The notes beneath the pieces were generated by a model. The model was not told where the DNA came from. It was given only the letters and a program-made list of their open reading frames with translations, and searched no databases. Source: Hyphomicrobiales bacterium (GTDB lineage: Bacteria > Pseudomonadota > Alphaproteobacteria > Rhizobiales > GCA-2746425). Taken from it: a DNA stretch of 6,148 nucleotides. A program made the translations under genes and the position numbers. The DNA lies in contig NVXB01000004.1 of assembly GCA_002746425.1 (NCBI GenBank), forward strand, positions 77,673-83,820, written 5' to 3'. Below, one piece after another: positions 1-5,588 of this stretch. How positions within the stretch are numbered: the stretch's first letter is position 1; each line of letters begins with the position of its first letter.

Positions 1-485
1 CGCCCAAACGCGGATCGCAGATGATCGGCATTGCCAGAAACCCGGCCAACCGGAATGGCGTTAAAAACCCGAAACCGGCTCCAACTTCCGCTAGGCCCAT
101 AAGCATCGCTGCCGGTCACTTTAGCCGCACTTTCCAGCTGTACCTGCCAAAGAAACCCAAAGGGCGGGGCCAGAATTTGGCGCGCCTTCATCGGCTGATA
201 TTTTGGTTGCTCCTTAGTACCAAGCGACAGCTCGCCGCGCATCTGGATCACAGCCACCGTTTTTAATTCGGTGCCAGGTTGAATTGCAAACCGGAAAAAC
301 CGAGCCGCAGGCTCCGGTAAATTCGCCAACATAGCGTCGTCAAAACGGAGCAGATCGGCAGTGGCCCGGCGTTCCAAATCATCAAAAAGATTTTTGTCAG
401 CTTTGGCGTCCCAAAACCGCAAAAAGAGCACGGCGACAATCCCGCAACCGACAAGAAACAGCAAAACAAACAAGGCTTTGGCCAA
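1..485 (-). CDS. Membrane-anchored DUF6544/DUF6920-like protein, 5' part (runs off left edge)
   Basis: An uninterrupted minus-strand frame of 161 codons begins at TTG (485-483) and leaves the window at base 1; it has no ATG near its start. The TTG sits 8 nt after an AGGGAG ribosome binding site. An upstream in-frame TTG (491) is too close to that site, and a GTG at 515 is an alternative. Residues 1-24 form one hydrophobic segment (AKALFVLLFLVGCGIVAVLFL), a signal anchor or uncleaved signal. After a charged stretch come LPEPAARFFRFAI, an RGELSLG strand, PPFGFLWQVQL and SDAYGPSGSWSRFRVFNAIPV, in the order seen in DUF6544-type proteins (LP-x-RYFR, RGEF, PPGFxW, DAY-x-G-GS). The family is uncharacterised, so no reaction is proposed. 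The domain should lie outside the inner membrane. The family name is recalled from motif pattern, not searched; that the frame codes is fairly certain. Confidence 0.7.
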   Translation of the reverse strand, partial: MAKALFVLLFLVGCGIVAVLFLRFWDAKADKNLFDDLERRATADLLRFDDAMLANLPEPAARFFRFAIQPGTELKTVAVIQMRGELSLGTKEQPKYQPMKARQILAPPFGFLWQVQLESAAKVTGSDAYGPSGSWSRFRVFNAIPVGRVSGNADHLRSAFG

Positions 486-532
486 CCACAAATCTCCCTT
501 TTTGCAATTCTGCACACCACCACTGCCAATGT

Positions 533-550
533 CATTGAGGCAGGTCAATG
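533..550. promoter_or_regulatory. Perfect 6-bp inverted repeat, possible operator
   Basis: CATTGA and TCAATG form a perfect inverted repeat around the 6-nt spacer GGCAGG. It lies 48-65 nt upstream of the TTG start of the minus-strand DUF6544-like gene, where a promoter or operator would be expected. On the minus strand it contains a TTGACC hexamer usable as a -35 box, but no convincing -10 follows at 16-18 nt. There is no T-run on either side, so it is not a terminator. A chance repeat of this size is possible. Confidence 0.25.
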
Positions 551-582
551 AAGGCGCGGAATAATGAGGTTTTTGAAACTAT

Positions 583-701
583 GCGCAGGAAGGATTAGAG
601 GAAAGGGTTTACTGGGACCAGAATCCAATTGGGGCACCGGGCTGCCGCGACATGAGCGAAAAATTGTTTCGACTTAACAAACACGAAATCGGAAAACCCT
701 G
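583..701 (+). repeat. Degenerate dispersed direct repeat, copy A
   Basis: The core 637-701 aligns without gaps to 5396-5460 (copy B) at 46 of 65 bases by hand count. Similarity extends upstream with in-frame gaps. Read on the plus strand, GLE-ERV...PIGAP...DMSEKLFR...EIGK pairs with GFQVERI...PFGSP...DMPEEQSR...NIGK. Read on the minus strand, the core gives GFSDFVFVK...FFAHVAAA, against GFSDIGFAK...FFGHVAEA in copy B, followed by an aligned NPF, but copy B has a stop in this frame. The ancestral coding strand is therefore unclear. Copy A lacks about 6 codons present in B between PIGAP and the core. It is probably a decayed fragment of a small gene or mobile sequence; the family is not recognised. 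It directly precedes the IS5-type relic. Confidence 0.65.
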
Positions 702-844
702 CCTGAGCGTTAATAGGCTGGCGGATGTTGATGACGGCTTGGCGGCCATCTATGTTCTACACCATACTTTTGAGTGCGATAAATTTCAGCCAACTGTCAA
801 ATTTGGCCGTTTTTTCTCGCAGCGGCAGCGCATGCCAGGCAAGA

Positions 845-1029
845 AGTCGAAGCTTGGCTCAATGGCGTGCATTGCCGGATATTTTTGGCAAGCGGTATTC
901 GATCTACCAACGCCTCAAATCCTTGGTGTGCTGAAGGGTTTGGGAGAATATTTCAGGACGCAGCGGGTGCCCCCCGATTTCAAATATATTTTAGTTGGTT
1001 CCACGACTGTCAAGACACATCAAATCTAA
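845..1029 (+). pseudogene. Relic of an IS5-family transposase (N-terminal part, frameshifted)
   Basis: Pieces of an IS5-type (IS427-group-like) transposase appear in order but in three different frames. Near 851-925 the second plus-strand frame reads AQWRALPDIFGKRYSIYQRLK, like the family's APWRDLP..FGKWNSVYQRF. Near 921-960 the third frame reads WCAEGFGRIFQDAA, like WCxKGVWxRIF. At 976-1026 the first frame reads DFKYILVGSTTVKTHQ, like DxEYxxIDSTxVxxHQ. In the last block the first catalytic aspartate of the DDE triad is replaced by glycine. QALGTS at about 1034-1051 may be the decayed QAIGKS segment. The rest of the DDE domain and any terminal inverted repeats are absent, so the element cannot move. 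The 125-codon open frame at 652-1029 overlaps it but mixes unrelated parts and is not called as a gene. Confidence 0.6.
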
Positions 1030-1189
1030 TTAACAAGCTTTGGGCACCTCTGCTTGAAGCGTTGGCCCGATAGCTAAAAAATGAGAATGCATAGGCATCT
1101 GAGAAAATTAGCCGCAATAAATTGACAAGAATGCTTTCACGGAGGCTAGTGCGCCTACATAACCTTCTAACTTTGCACAGAAAAACGTT

Positions 1190-1217
1190 TTGCTACCTTG
1201 GAAAATATTATTATATA
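1190..1217 (+). promoter_or_regulatory. Possible sigma-70-type promoter for the GT8-decarboxylase unit
   Basis: TTGCTA (1190-1195) and TATATA (1212-1217) are separated by 16 nt and face the glycosyltransferase gene. A transcript would carry a leader of about 195 nt. The surrounding DNA is so AT-rich that such matches are expected by chance, so this is only a candidate. Confidence 0.25.
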
Positions 1218-1336
1218 GATTATAGGCATTTATAGCTACGTATTTATAGGTGAGTATAAAAATCTCGGTGACACATAAACCAGAATCGTCCCTATATCTC
1301 TAAACGCGCTGTTTAGTCAGATATGCGAAAGATCTC

Positions 1337-1377
1337 AGATCTGTAGCTCAGAGGTTCGATCCCGAGCAACTCCATCA
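1337..1377 (+). pseudogene. tRNA-like scar: fused 5' and 3' ends of a tRNA without its middle
   Basis: CTGTAGCTCAG (1341-1351) matches the start of many bacterial tRNAs (acceptor end, T8-A9 and D-stem). AGGTTCGATCCC (1352-1363) matches a T-arm, and CAACTCC (1367-1373), discriminator A and TCA match a 3' end with CCA changed to TCA. The D-loop, anticodon arm and variable region are missing, giving 41 nt. Only 4 of 7 acceptor pairs form with AGATCTG and the T-stem keeps 2 of 5 pairs, so it cannot work as a tRNA. Identity of the parent tRNA cannot be told without the anticodon. It may mark deletion or integration at a tRNA locus beside the AT-rich genes. Confidence 0.45.
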
Positions 1378-1419
1378 ACAAACTTAGCTGTCACAAATTT
1401 AATATACAGAGAAGCCTTA

Positions 1420-2310
1420 ATGGACATAAATATCGCAATAGCTCCCGACAATAATGTCATCAACCCAACCTATGCACTTTTAAACTCTATTAAAGAAAAC
1501 AATCCCAACGAAAAGATAAATATATTTATCCTTTTTTGTGAATTAACTGATGAGAACATAGATAATCTTATTATTTTTTCCAAATCAATTGACTTACATA
1601 TTAGCACTCATCGCATAGAATTTAAAAAGGTTAAAACCTTAAGAGACAAAATGAGATCGAGTCATATTACAGTCACAGCGCTACTAAGATGCTTCATGTC
1701 AACCGTTTTACCCAACGATGTAAACAAAATTCTATACTTAGATGTAGACACTATAGTGACGAGATCTTTGAAAGAGTTATTTTCAACAGAATTGAATACC
1801 AACATCGCTGGCGTTGTGAAAGACCCTGGAGTAAGTCACCTTACGGAATTTGGCATTGATGGCAATCAATATTTCAATTCAGGTGTTATGATTATTGATT
1901 TAAAACTGTGGCGAGAGAAGCAAATAGAAAACCTAGCATTCTCCTTCATGAAAGAGCACCCGGAAAACTGTAGATATTGGGATCAGTGCGCATTGAACTA
2001 CGCGTTATCTGGTAAGGTTGAGTACATTTCAGAAAAGTGGAATGTTATTGCCAACAAGAAAAATGTAATTAACCAAATCAGAAATGTATCTATTATTCAT
2101 TATGCTGGCATACATAAGCCTTGGAATAACCCGGAGCATCATCCTTTTGGCATATACTATTCAATATTCAGTCAAAACACGCCAGCGGCTACGGAATATG
2201 ATCATACATTACTGCTTCCGGTAAAAAAAGTGCAATTCAGTGATATTGGTAGAATGTTCAAACGGCTACGTAACAGCATCAATAAAAGAACTCTGGGATT
2301 AATGAAATGA
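1420..2310 (+). CDS. GT8-family glycosyltransferase (LgtC-like), surface glycan synthesis
   Basis: This 296-residue protein should transfer a sugar from a UDP-sugar to an LPS, capsule or similar acceptor at the cytoplasmic face of the inner membrane. The order of motifs is that of GT8 retaining enzymes: the N-terminal strand NIAIAPDNN (3-12) with PTYALLNSI, the metal-binding DxD in LYLDVDTIV (DVD 108-110), YFNSGVMIIDLKLWR (151-165), WDQCALNYAL (187-196) and IHYAGIHKPW (226-235). The tail is basic (GRMFKRLRNSINKR), consistent with peripheral membrane binding as in LgtC. ATG follows GAGAAG at 5 nt. The stop overlaps the next start as ATGA, so translation is coupled to the UDP-glucuronate decarboxylase. 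The donor cannot be read from sequence; glucose, galactose and xylose are all possible in GT8, and the neighbour favours UDP-xylose by context only. The gene is strongly AT-rich compared with the flanks. Confidence 0.9.
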   Translation: MDINIAIAPDNNVINPTYALLNSIKENNPNEKINIFILFCELTDENIDNLIIFSKSIDLHISTHRIEFKKVKTLRDKMRSSHITVTALLRCFMSTVLPNDVNKILYLDVDTIVTRSLKELFSTELNTNIAGVVKDPGVSHLTEFGIDGNQYFNSGVMIIDLKLWREKQIENLAFSFMKEHPENCRYWDQCALNYALSGKVEYISEKWNVIANKKNVINQIRNVSIIHYAGIHKPWNNPEHHPFGIYYSIFSQNTPAATEYDHTLLLPVKKVQFSDIGRMFKRLRNSINKRTLGLMK

Positions 2311-3254
2311 CGCAAAACACCTCAAAAAGAATTCTTGTTACAGGTGGCGCTGGATTTGTAGGTTCGCATTTATGCGATCGTTTAATTAAAGATGGCAATG
2401 ACGTATTATGCGTTGATAATTTGTTTACAGGAAACAAAAGGAATATTGACCACCTGCACAGCAATCCTCGATTTGAGTTTATGAGGCATGATGTCTGTTT
2501 TCCATTATATGTTGAAGTCGATGAAATATACAATTTAGCTTGCCCGGCCTCTCCGGTGCACTATCAGCATGACCCCGTGCAAACCACTAAAACGTCGGTG
2601 CATGGTGCGATTAATATGCTTGGTCTAGCAAAGCGAACAAATTGTAAAATATTTCAAGCATCCACCAGCGAAGTCTATGGAGATCCTTCTGTACATCCGC
2701 AAACTGAGGATTATTGGGGCAATGTAAATCCAATCGGTCCGCGCGCGTGTTATGATGAGGGGAAAAGGTGCGCTGAAACGCTTTTTTTTGATTATCACCG
2801 TCAGCATAATTTGGATATTAAAGTTGCCCGTATATTCAACACCTATGGGCCTCGTATGCGTCCCGACGACGGCCGGGTGGTATCGAACTTTATCCTACAA
2901 GCTCTTCGAAATGAAGAAATCACGATCTTTGGGAATGGCCACCAAACCAGATCTTTTTGCTATGTTGATGATTTGATCGATGGGTTTGTAAAGCTAATGC
3001 AAAGCAAAAAAGAGGTCACAGGCCCGATAAACCTTGGTAACCCAAATGAATTCACAATGCTCGAATTAGCTCAACAAATTATTGACCTTACAAACTCAAA
3101 ATCAGAAATTTCATTTCACGACCTACCTATTGATGATCCAAAACAACGGCAACCAGATATTGGCTTGGCAAACAAACATTTGAATTGGCAACCAAGTATT
3201 GAATTAAAAGAAGGGCTTGGTAAAACTATAGAATATTTTGAAAAATATATTTAG
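2307..3254 (+). CDS. uxs: UDP-glucuronic acid decarboxylase (UDP-xylose synthase), SDR family
   Basis: The enzyme converts UDP-glucuronate to UDP-xylose and CO2 in the cytosol through an NAD-bound 4-keto intermediate. Its 315 residues match the length of soluble bacterial and plant forms that lack the membrane anchor of animal UXS. Visible features are the Rossmann glycine motif GGAGFVGSH (13-21), the NAD-contacting acidic segment CVDNLFTG (35-42), NLACPASP (76-83), catalytic STSEVYG (119-125) and the hallmark YDEGKR (149-154, Tyr149 and Lys153). Also present are ARIFNTYGPRM (174-184), the substrate-side segment TRSFCYVDDLIDG (214-226) and DDPKQRQPDI (276-285). YDEGKR and NLACPASP separate it from UDP-glucose epimerases and dTDP-glucose dehydratases. 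Its ATG overlaps the TGA of the glycosyltransferase, so both are made from one message. No UDP-glucose dehydrogenase is in the window, so UDP-glucuronate must be supplied from elsewhere. Confidence 0.95.
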   Translation: MTQNTSKRILVTGGAGFVGSHLCDRLIKDGNDVLCVDNLFTGNKRNIDHLHSNPRFEFMRHDVCFPLYVEVDEIYNLACPASPVHYQHDPVQTTKTSVHGAINMLGLAKRTNCKIFQASTSEVYGDPSVHPQTEDYWGNVNPIGPRACYDEGKRCAETLFFDYHRQHNLDIKVARIFNTYGPRMRPDDGRVVSNFILQALRNEEITIFGNGHQTRSFCYVDDLIDGFVKLMQSKKEVTGPINLGNPNEFTMLELAQQIIDLTNSKSEISFHDLPIDDPKQRQPDIGLANKHLNWQPSIELKEGLGKTIEYFEKYI

Positions 3255-3426
3255 TAGTACAGTTATTATCATATAGTCTGAACGAATCTACGGTTTGTAT
3301 TCAAATTGGATGAAATTAGTTCCTTAAAACGTGGGGTTAGCTTAACTAGCCTAGGTTTTAGGCCATAGTATGGAATACTGCTGCTGTTTCTGCTTTGCAT
3401 CTTCAATATTTTGAATGCCCATTGCA

Positions 3427-3464
3427 GAAAAGACGGGCCCCACTCAACTTCTCAAGCGGGGCCC
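3427..3464 (-). terminator. Intrinsic terminator of the BCCT transporter gene
   Basis: Bases 3435-3464 fold, read on the minus strand, into a 13-bp stem with three G-T wobbles and the tetraloop GAAG. The outer seven pairs are GGGCCCC with GGGGCCC. The stem is followed on the minus strand by GTCTTTTCTG, a modest T-tract. It lies about 30 nt after the transporter stop at 3496. On the plus strand no T-run follows, so it does not obviously end the UDP-xylose synthase transcript. Confidence 0.8.
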
Positions 3465-3495
3465 AGCGTATTCATCGTCTAAAAAACTCGCAGAG

Positions 3496-5124
3496 CTAGC
3501 TCTCCTCTTTCATTGCGCCTCGCAGGCCTATGAACAGGCTCACGCACATGGCCAGCAGCACGATTGTAAACGGAAAGCCCGTCGACACCGCCATGGCTTG
3601 CAGGGCGGTTAGTGCGCCTGAACCTCCGACCAGCAGCAACGTGGCTGCCACCAGGCCCTCAAACGTGCACCAAAATACGCGTTGCGAGGCCGGGGCATCG
3701 GTTTTGCCGCCTGCGGTTATGGTGTCGATAACCAGCGAGCCGGAATCTGACGAGGTGATGAAGAACACCAGAACCAGCACGATGCCGATGAAGGATGTTA
3801 TGGCGGCAAACGGTAGTGGTTTGAGCATTTCGAACAGTTTTAGTTCCAGTGCTGCATCTTTTACCGGGGCGGCTGCATCGGCCATGACTTGCGATATGGC
3901 AATGCCGCCAAAGGTGCCCATCCACACGACACTCACTAGGGTTGGGATGACGATGACGCAGAATACGAATTCTCGTATGGTGCGGCCGCGCGAAACCCGT
4001 GCGATGAACATGCCCACAAAGGGTGACCATGAAATCCACCACGCCCAGTAAAACGATGTCCAGCCTTGGGAGAAATTCGCATCTTCACGGCCAAACGGCA
4101 TGGAGAGCGGGATGATCTCTTTAACATAGGCCGCACCGCCAGAAATGATGGTGTCGAAAATGGTGGCCGTTGGACCCACCGCAATCACGAAGATAAGCAG
4201 CAGGGCCGCGAGCGCGATATTGATTTCCGAGAGTATTTTCACACCGCCATCAAGGCCGCGCAAAACGGAGATGAGGGCAAGGGCTGTGATGACCGCGATT
4301 AAGATAACTTTTGCCGAGTTGCCCGTGCTCCAACCGAACAAAAAGTTCAGGCCTGCAAGGGCTTGCTCTGTGCCAAAACCCAGCGATGTGGCCAGCCCGA
4401 ACAGAGTGGCGAAAACGGCCAGAATATCGATGGTGTGGCCCCACCAGCCCCAAATACGCTCGCCCAAAAGCGGGTAAAACGCGGAACGTAATGTCAGCGG
4501 GAGACCGCGATTGAAGCTGAAAAACGCCAGCGCCAGCGCCACCACCGCATAGATTGCCCATGGGTGTAGCGCCCAATGGAAAATGGTTGCCGCCATGGCC
4601 AGATCGCGTGCGGCCATTGCATCGCCAGCTGCTGCACCAAGCGGTGCCCAGTCGGTTCGCATGCCCACTTCGCCTGCCGTGCCGCCCATGCTTGAGGCAA
4701 AATGCGACATCGGTTCTGAGACGCCAAAGAACATAAGGCCGATGCCCATGCCCGCTGCAAACAGCATGGCGAACCAGCCCATATAGCCATAATCGGGCGT
4801 TGCGTCTTTGCCGCCAAGGCGGATTTTACCCATGGGGCTGACCATGAGAAACAGGCAGAATATGACGAAAATATTGGCCGAGCCCAGGAAGAACCAGTCA
4901 AAATTGCTGGTTAAAAAGGGGCGTAACCAGCCGAAAAATTCGGTCGCGCCCTCTTGGAACATCAAGGTGACGAGCACAAAGGCGACGATTGACAAGGCGG
5001 AAATCAAGAATACAGGGTTGTGAATATCAAGCCCAAACGGGGTGATATTGTCTTGGCCGATTTTATAGTCGGTACCCGTTGTTGACGGGCTTTCATCCGC
5101 CGAAGCGTTAGAAGGTTCAGTCAT
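3496..5124 (-). CDS. BCCT-family transporter (glycine betaine/choline/carnitine type), Na+-coupled
   Basis: This 542-residue inner-membrane symporter belongs to the betaine-choline-carnitine transporter family and imports a quaternary-ammonium or related compound for osmoprotection or as nutrient. About 12 membrane segments are visible. Signatures are GMGIGLMFFGVSEP (125-138), HWALHPWAIYA (183-193) and FYWAWWISWSPFVGMFIARVSRGRTIREF (358-386). Aromatic-box residues W184, W189 and Y192 have the same spacing as BetP W189/W194/Y197, and W362/W363/W366 that of BetP W373/W374/W377. F454, T457 and S458 (FITSSDSG) match the BetP Na2 site F464/T467/S468, so sodium coupling is inferred. The C-terminus stops about 10 residues after the last membrane segment, so the long osmosensing tail of BetP is missing. 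The ATG at 5124 is chosen over the one at 5172 because GGGAGG stands 8 nt before it. The gene has its own terminator. The exact substrate cannot be read. Confidence 0.95.
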   Translation of the reverse strand: MTEPSNASADESPSTTGTDYKIGQDNITPFGLDIHNPVFLISALSIVAFVLVTLMFQEGATEFFGWLRPFLTSNFDWFFLGSANIFVIFCLFLMVSPMGKIRLGGKDATPDYGYMGWFAMLFAAGMGIGLMFFGVSEPMSHFASSMGGTAGEVGMRTDWAPLGAAAGDAMAARDLAMAATIFHWALHPWAIYAVVALALAFFSFNRGLPLTLRSAFYPLLGERIWGWWGHTIDILAVFATLFGLATSLGFGTEQALAGLNFLFGWSTGNSAKVILIAVITALALISVLRGLDGGVKILSEINIALAALLLIFVIAVGPTATIFDTIISGGAAYVKEIIPLSMPFGREDANFSQGWTSFYWAWWISWSPFVGMFIARVSRGRTIREFVFCVIVIPTLVSVVWMGTFGGIAISQVMADAAAPVKDAALELKLFEMLKPLPFAAITSFIGIVLVLVFFITSSDSGSLVIDTITAGGKTDAPASQRVFWCTFEGLVAATLLLVGGSGALTALQAMAVSTGFPFTIVLLAMCVSLFIGLRGAMKEES

Positions 5125-5132
5125 GTTATTGT

Positions 5133-5138
5133 CCTCCC
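5133..5138 (-). promoter_or_regulatory. Ribosome binding site deciding the BCCT start
   Basis: On the minus strand GGGAGG is followed by 8 nt and the ATG at 5124. The longer reading from ATG 5172 has no comparable site and adds 16 polar residues that are not typical of the family, so the shorter protein is preferred. Confidence 0.8.
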
Positions 5139-5308
5139 AATAACATTTTGTGCGCGCCAATTTCCTCGGCATCTCCCACTTCTTGGCCGTCCCTATCGTC
5201 CTGCCAACGGCATGTAGAGCCTATCACCACCACATTTGAGGCCTAAAACGCAACCGCCATCTATAAGCCTGAATGCGACGTTTAGGGTGCTAAAATTGCC
5301 AGAAAGGT

Positions 5309-5460
5309 GCGCAGAGCGAAAAGTACGTGGGTTTTCAAGTGGAACGGATTCGCGCGAAAATCAGGCCATTTGGCAGCCCTAAGCATTATATCTTGCCCGG
5401 CTTCAGCGACATGCCCGAAGAACAATCACGCTTTGGCAAACCCAATATCGGAAAATCCTG
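5309..5460 (+). repeat. Degenerate dispersed direct repeat, copy B
   Basis: This is the partner of the copy at 583-701, in the same orientation and about 4.76 kb away. The gapless core is 5396-5460. It is the longer copy: it keeps KHYILP between PFGSP and the core, absent from copy A, and about five further codons upstream. Both copies begin with a shared TGCGCAG (5308-5314 and 582-588). On the plus strand copy B is fully open and forms most of the small ORF 5327-5512. On the minus strand it has stops. Confidence 0.65.
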
Positions 5461-5512
5461 GTTAGTTACGAGTGCAATGATGCAATTCAGGCGTAACAAC
5501 TACCTTAAGTAG
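5327..5512 (+). CDS. Small hypothetical ORF containing repeat copy B; doubtful gene
   Basis: The frame is open from 5294 to the TAG at 5510-5512; the only plausible start is GTG 5327, giving 61 residues. No ribosome binding site stands close to it: the nearest purine-rich AAAGG is about 20 nt upstream. The peptide is basic and has no membrane segment or signal. No family is recognised. Two observations favour something real: similarity in the same frame to the decayed copy at 583-701 (conserved ERI, P-x-G-x-P, DM-x-E, R, K, IGK), and a terminator-like hairpin that overlaps the stop codon. It may equally be the remnant of a longer gene whose start is lost. Confidence 0.3.
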   Translation: MGFQVERIRAKIRPFGSPKHYILPGFSDMPEEQSRFGKPNIGKSWLVTSAMMQFRRNNYLK

Positions 5513-5524
5513 TTTTTATTTTTA
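5498..5524 (+). terminator. Terminator-like hairpin with T-rich tail at the end of the small ORF
   Basis: AACTAC (5498-5503) and GTAGTT (5509-5514) pair perfectly around the loop CTTAA, followed by TTTTTATTTTTA. The stem is short and only partly GC, so it may be weak, but the T-tract is good. The TAG of the small ORF is within the stem. It separates the repeat from the Sel1-repeat gene 65 nt downstream. Confidence 0.5.
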
Positions 5525-5588
5525 CCTATCAACCTTGCATGAATGCTATGGGTAAAATGAATTGTACTTGTGGTTAGGATGTTTACCG

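Larger units (their letters stand above)
1030..1419. other. Gene-free AT-rich stretch upstream of the glycosyltransferase gene
   Basis: No frame here has coding character. Composition falls sharply after about 1080. The stretch holds a possible promoter (1190-1217), a perfect hairpin CTAAAC-GCGCT-GTTTAG at 1300-1316 with no T-run after it, two ATTTATAG copies near 1229 and 1241, and the tRNA-like scar at 1337-1377. The end of the transposase relic may reach about 1051. Nothing else was recognised. Confidence 0.6.

Noticed and set aside
263..535. Minus-strand 90-codon ORF beginning at ATG 535
   Set aside because: It is in another frame over the DUF6544-like gene, is rich in Cys, Leu and Phe without a recognisable fold, and is a shadow of the TTG-started frame.
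652..1029. 125-codon plus-strand ORF starting MSEKLFRLNKHE
   Set aside because: Its first part is repeat copy A and its last part is one frame of the transposase relic; the stretch between is unlike any family, and no ribosome binding site precedes it. It is an accidental open frame through decayed sequence.
1300..1316. Hairpin CTAAAC-GCGCT-GTTTAG as a terminator
   Set aside because: No T-run follows on the plus strand and none is evident on the minus strand, and no gene ends here; kept only as a note in the intergenic entry.
1337..1377. Functional tRNA gene
   Set aside because: Only 41 nt, without anticodon arm, with 4 of 7 acceptor pairs and 2 of 5 T-stem pairs, and TCA instead of CCA; it is a scar at most.
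3363..3415. Short palindromes CCATAGTATGG and TTCAA-TATT-TTGAA after the UDP-xylose synthase gene, and GCCTA-GGTTT-TAGGC just before them
   Set aside because: Stems of 5 bp with no T-run; they are not convincing rightward terminators and are within chance for AT-rich DNA. No clear terminator for the GT8-decarboxylase unit was found in 3255-3434.
5125..5172. N-terminal extension of the BCCT transporter from ATG 5172
   Set aside because: A strong GGGAGG at 8 nt before ATG 5124 fixes the shorter start; the extra 16 residues have no supporting site.
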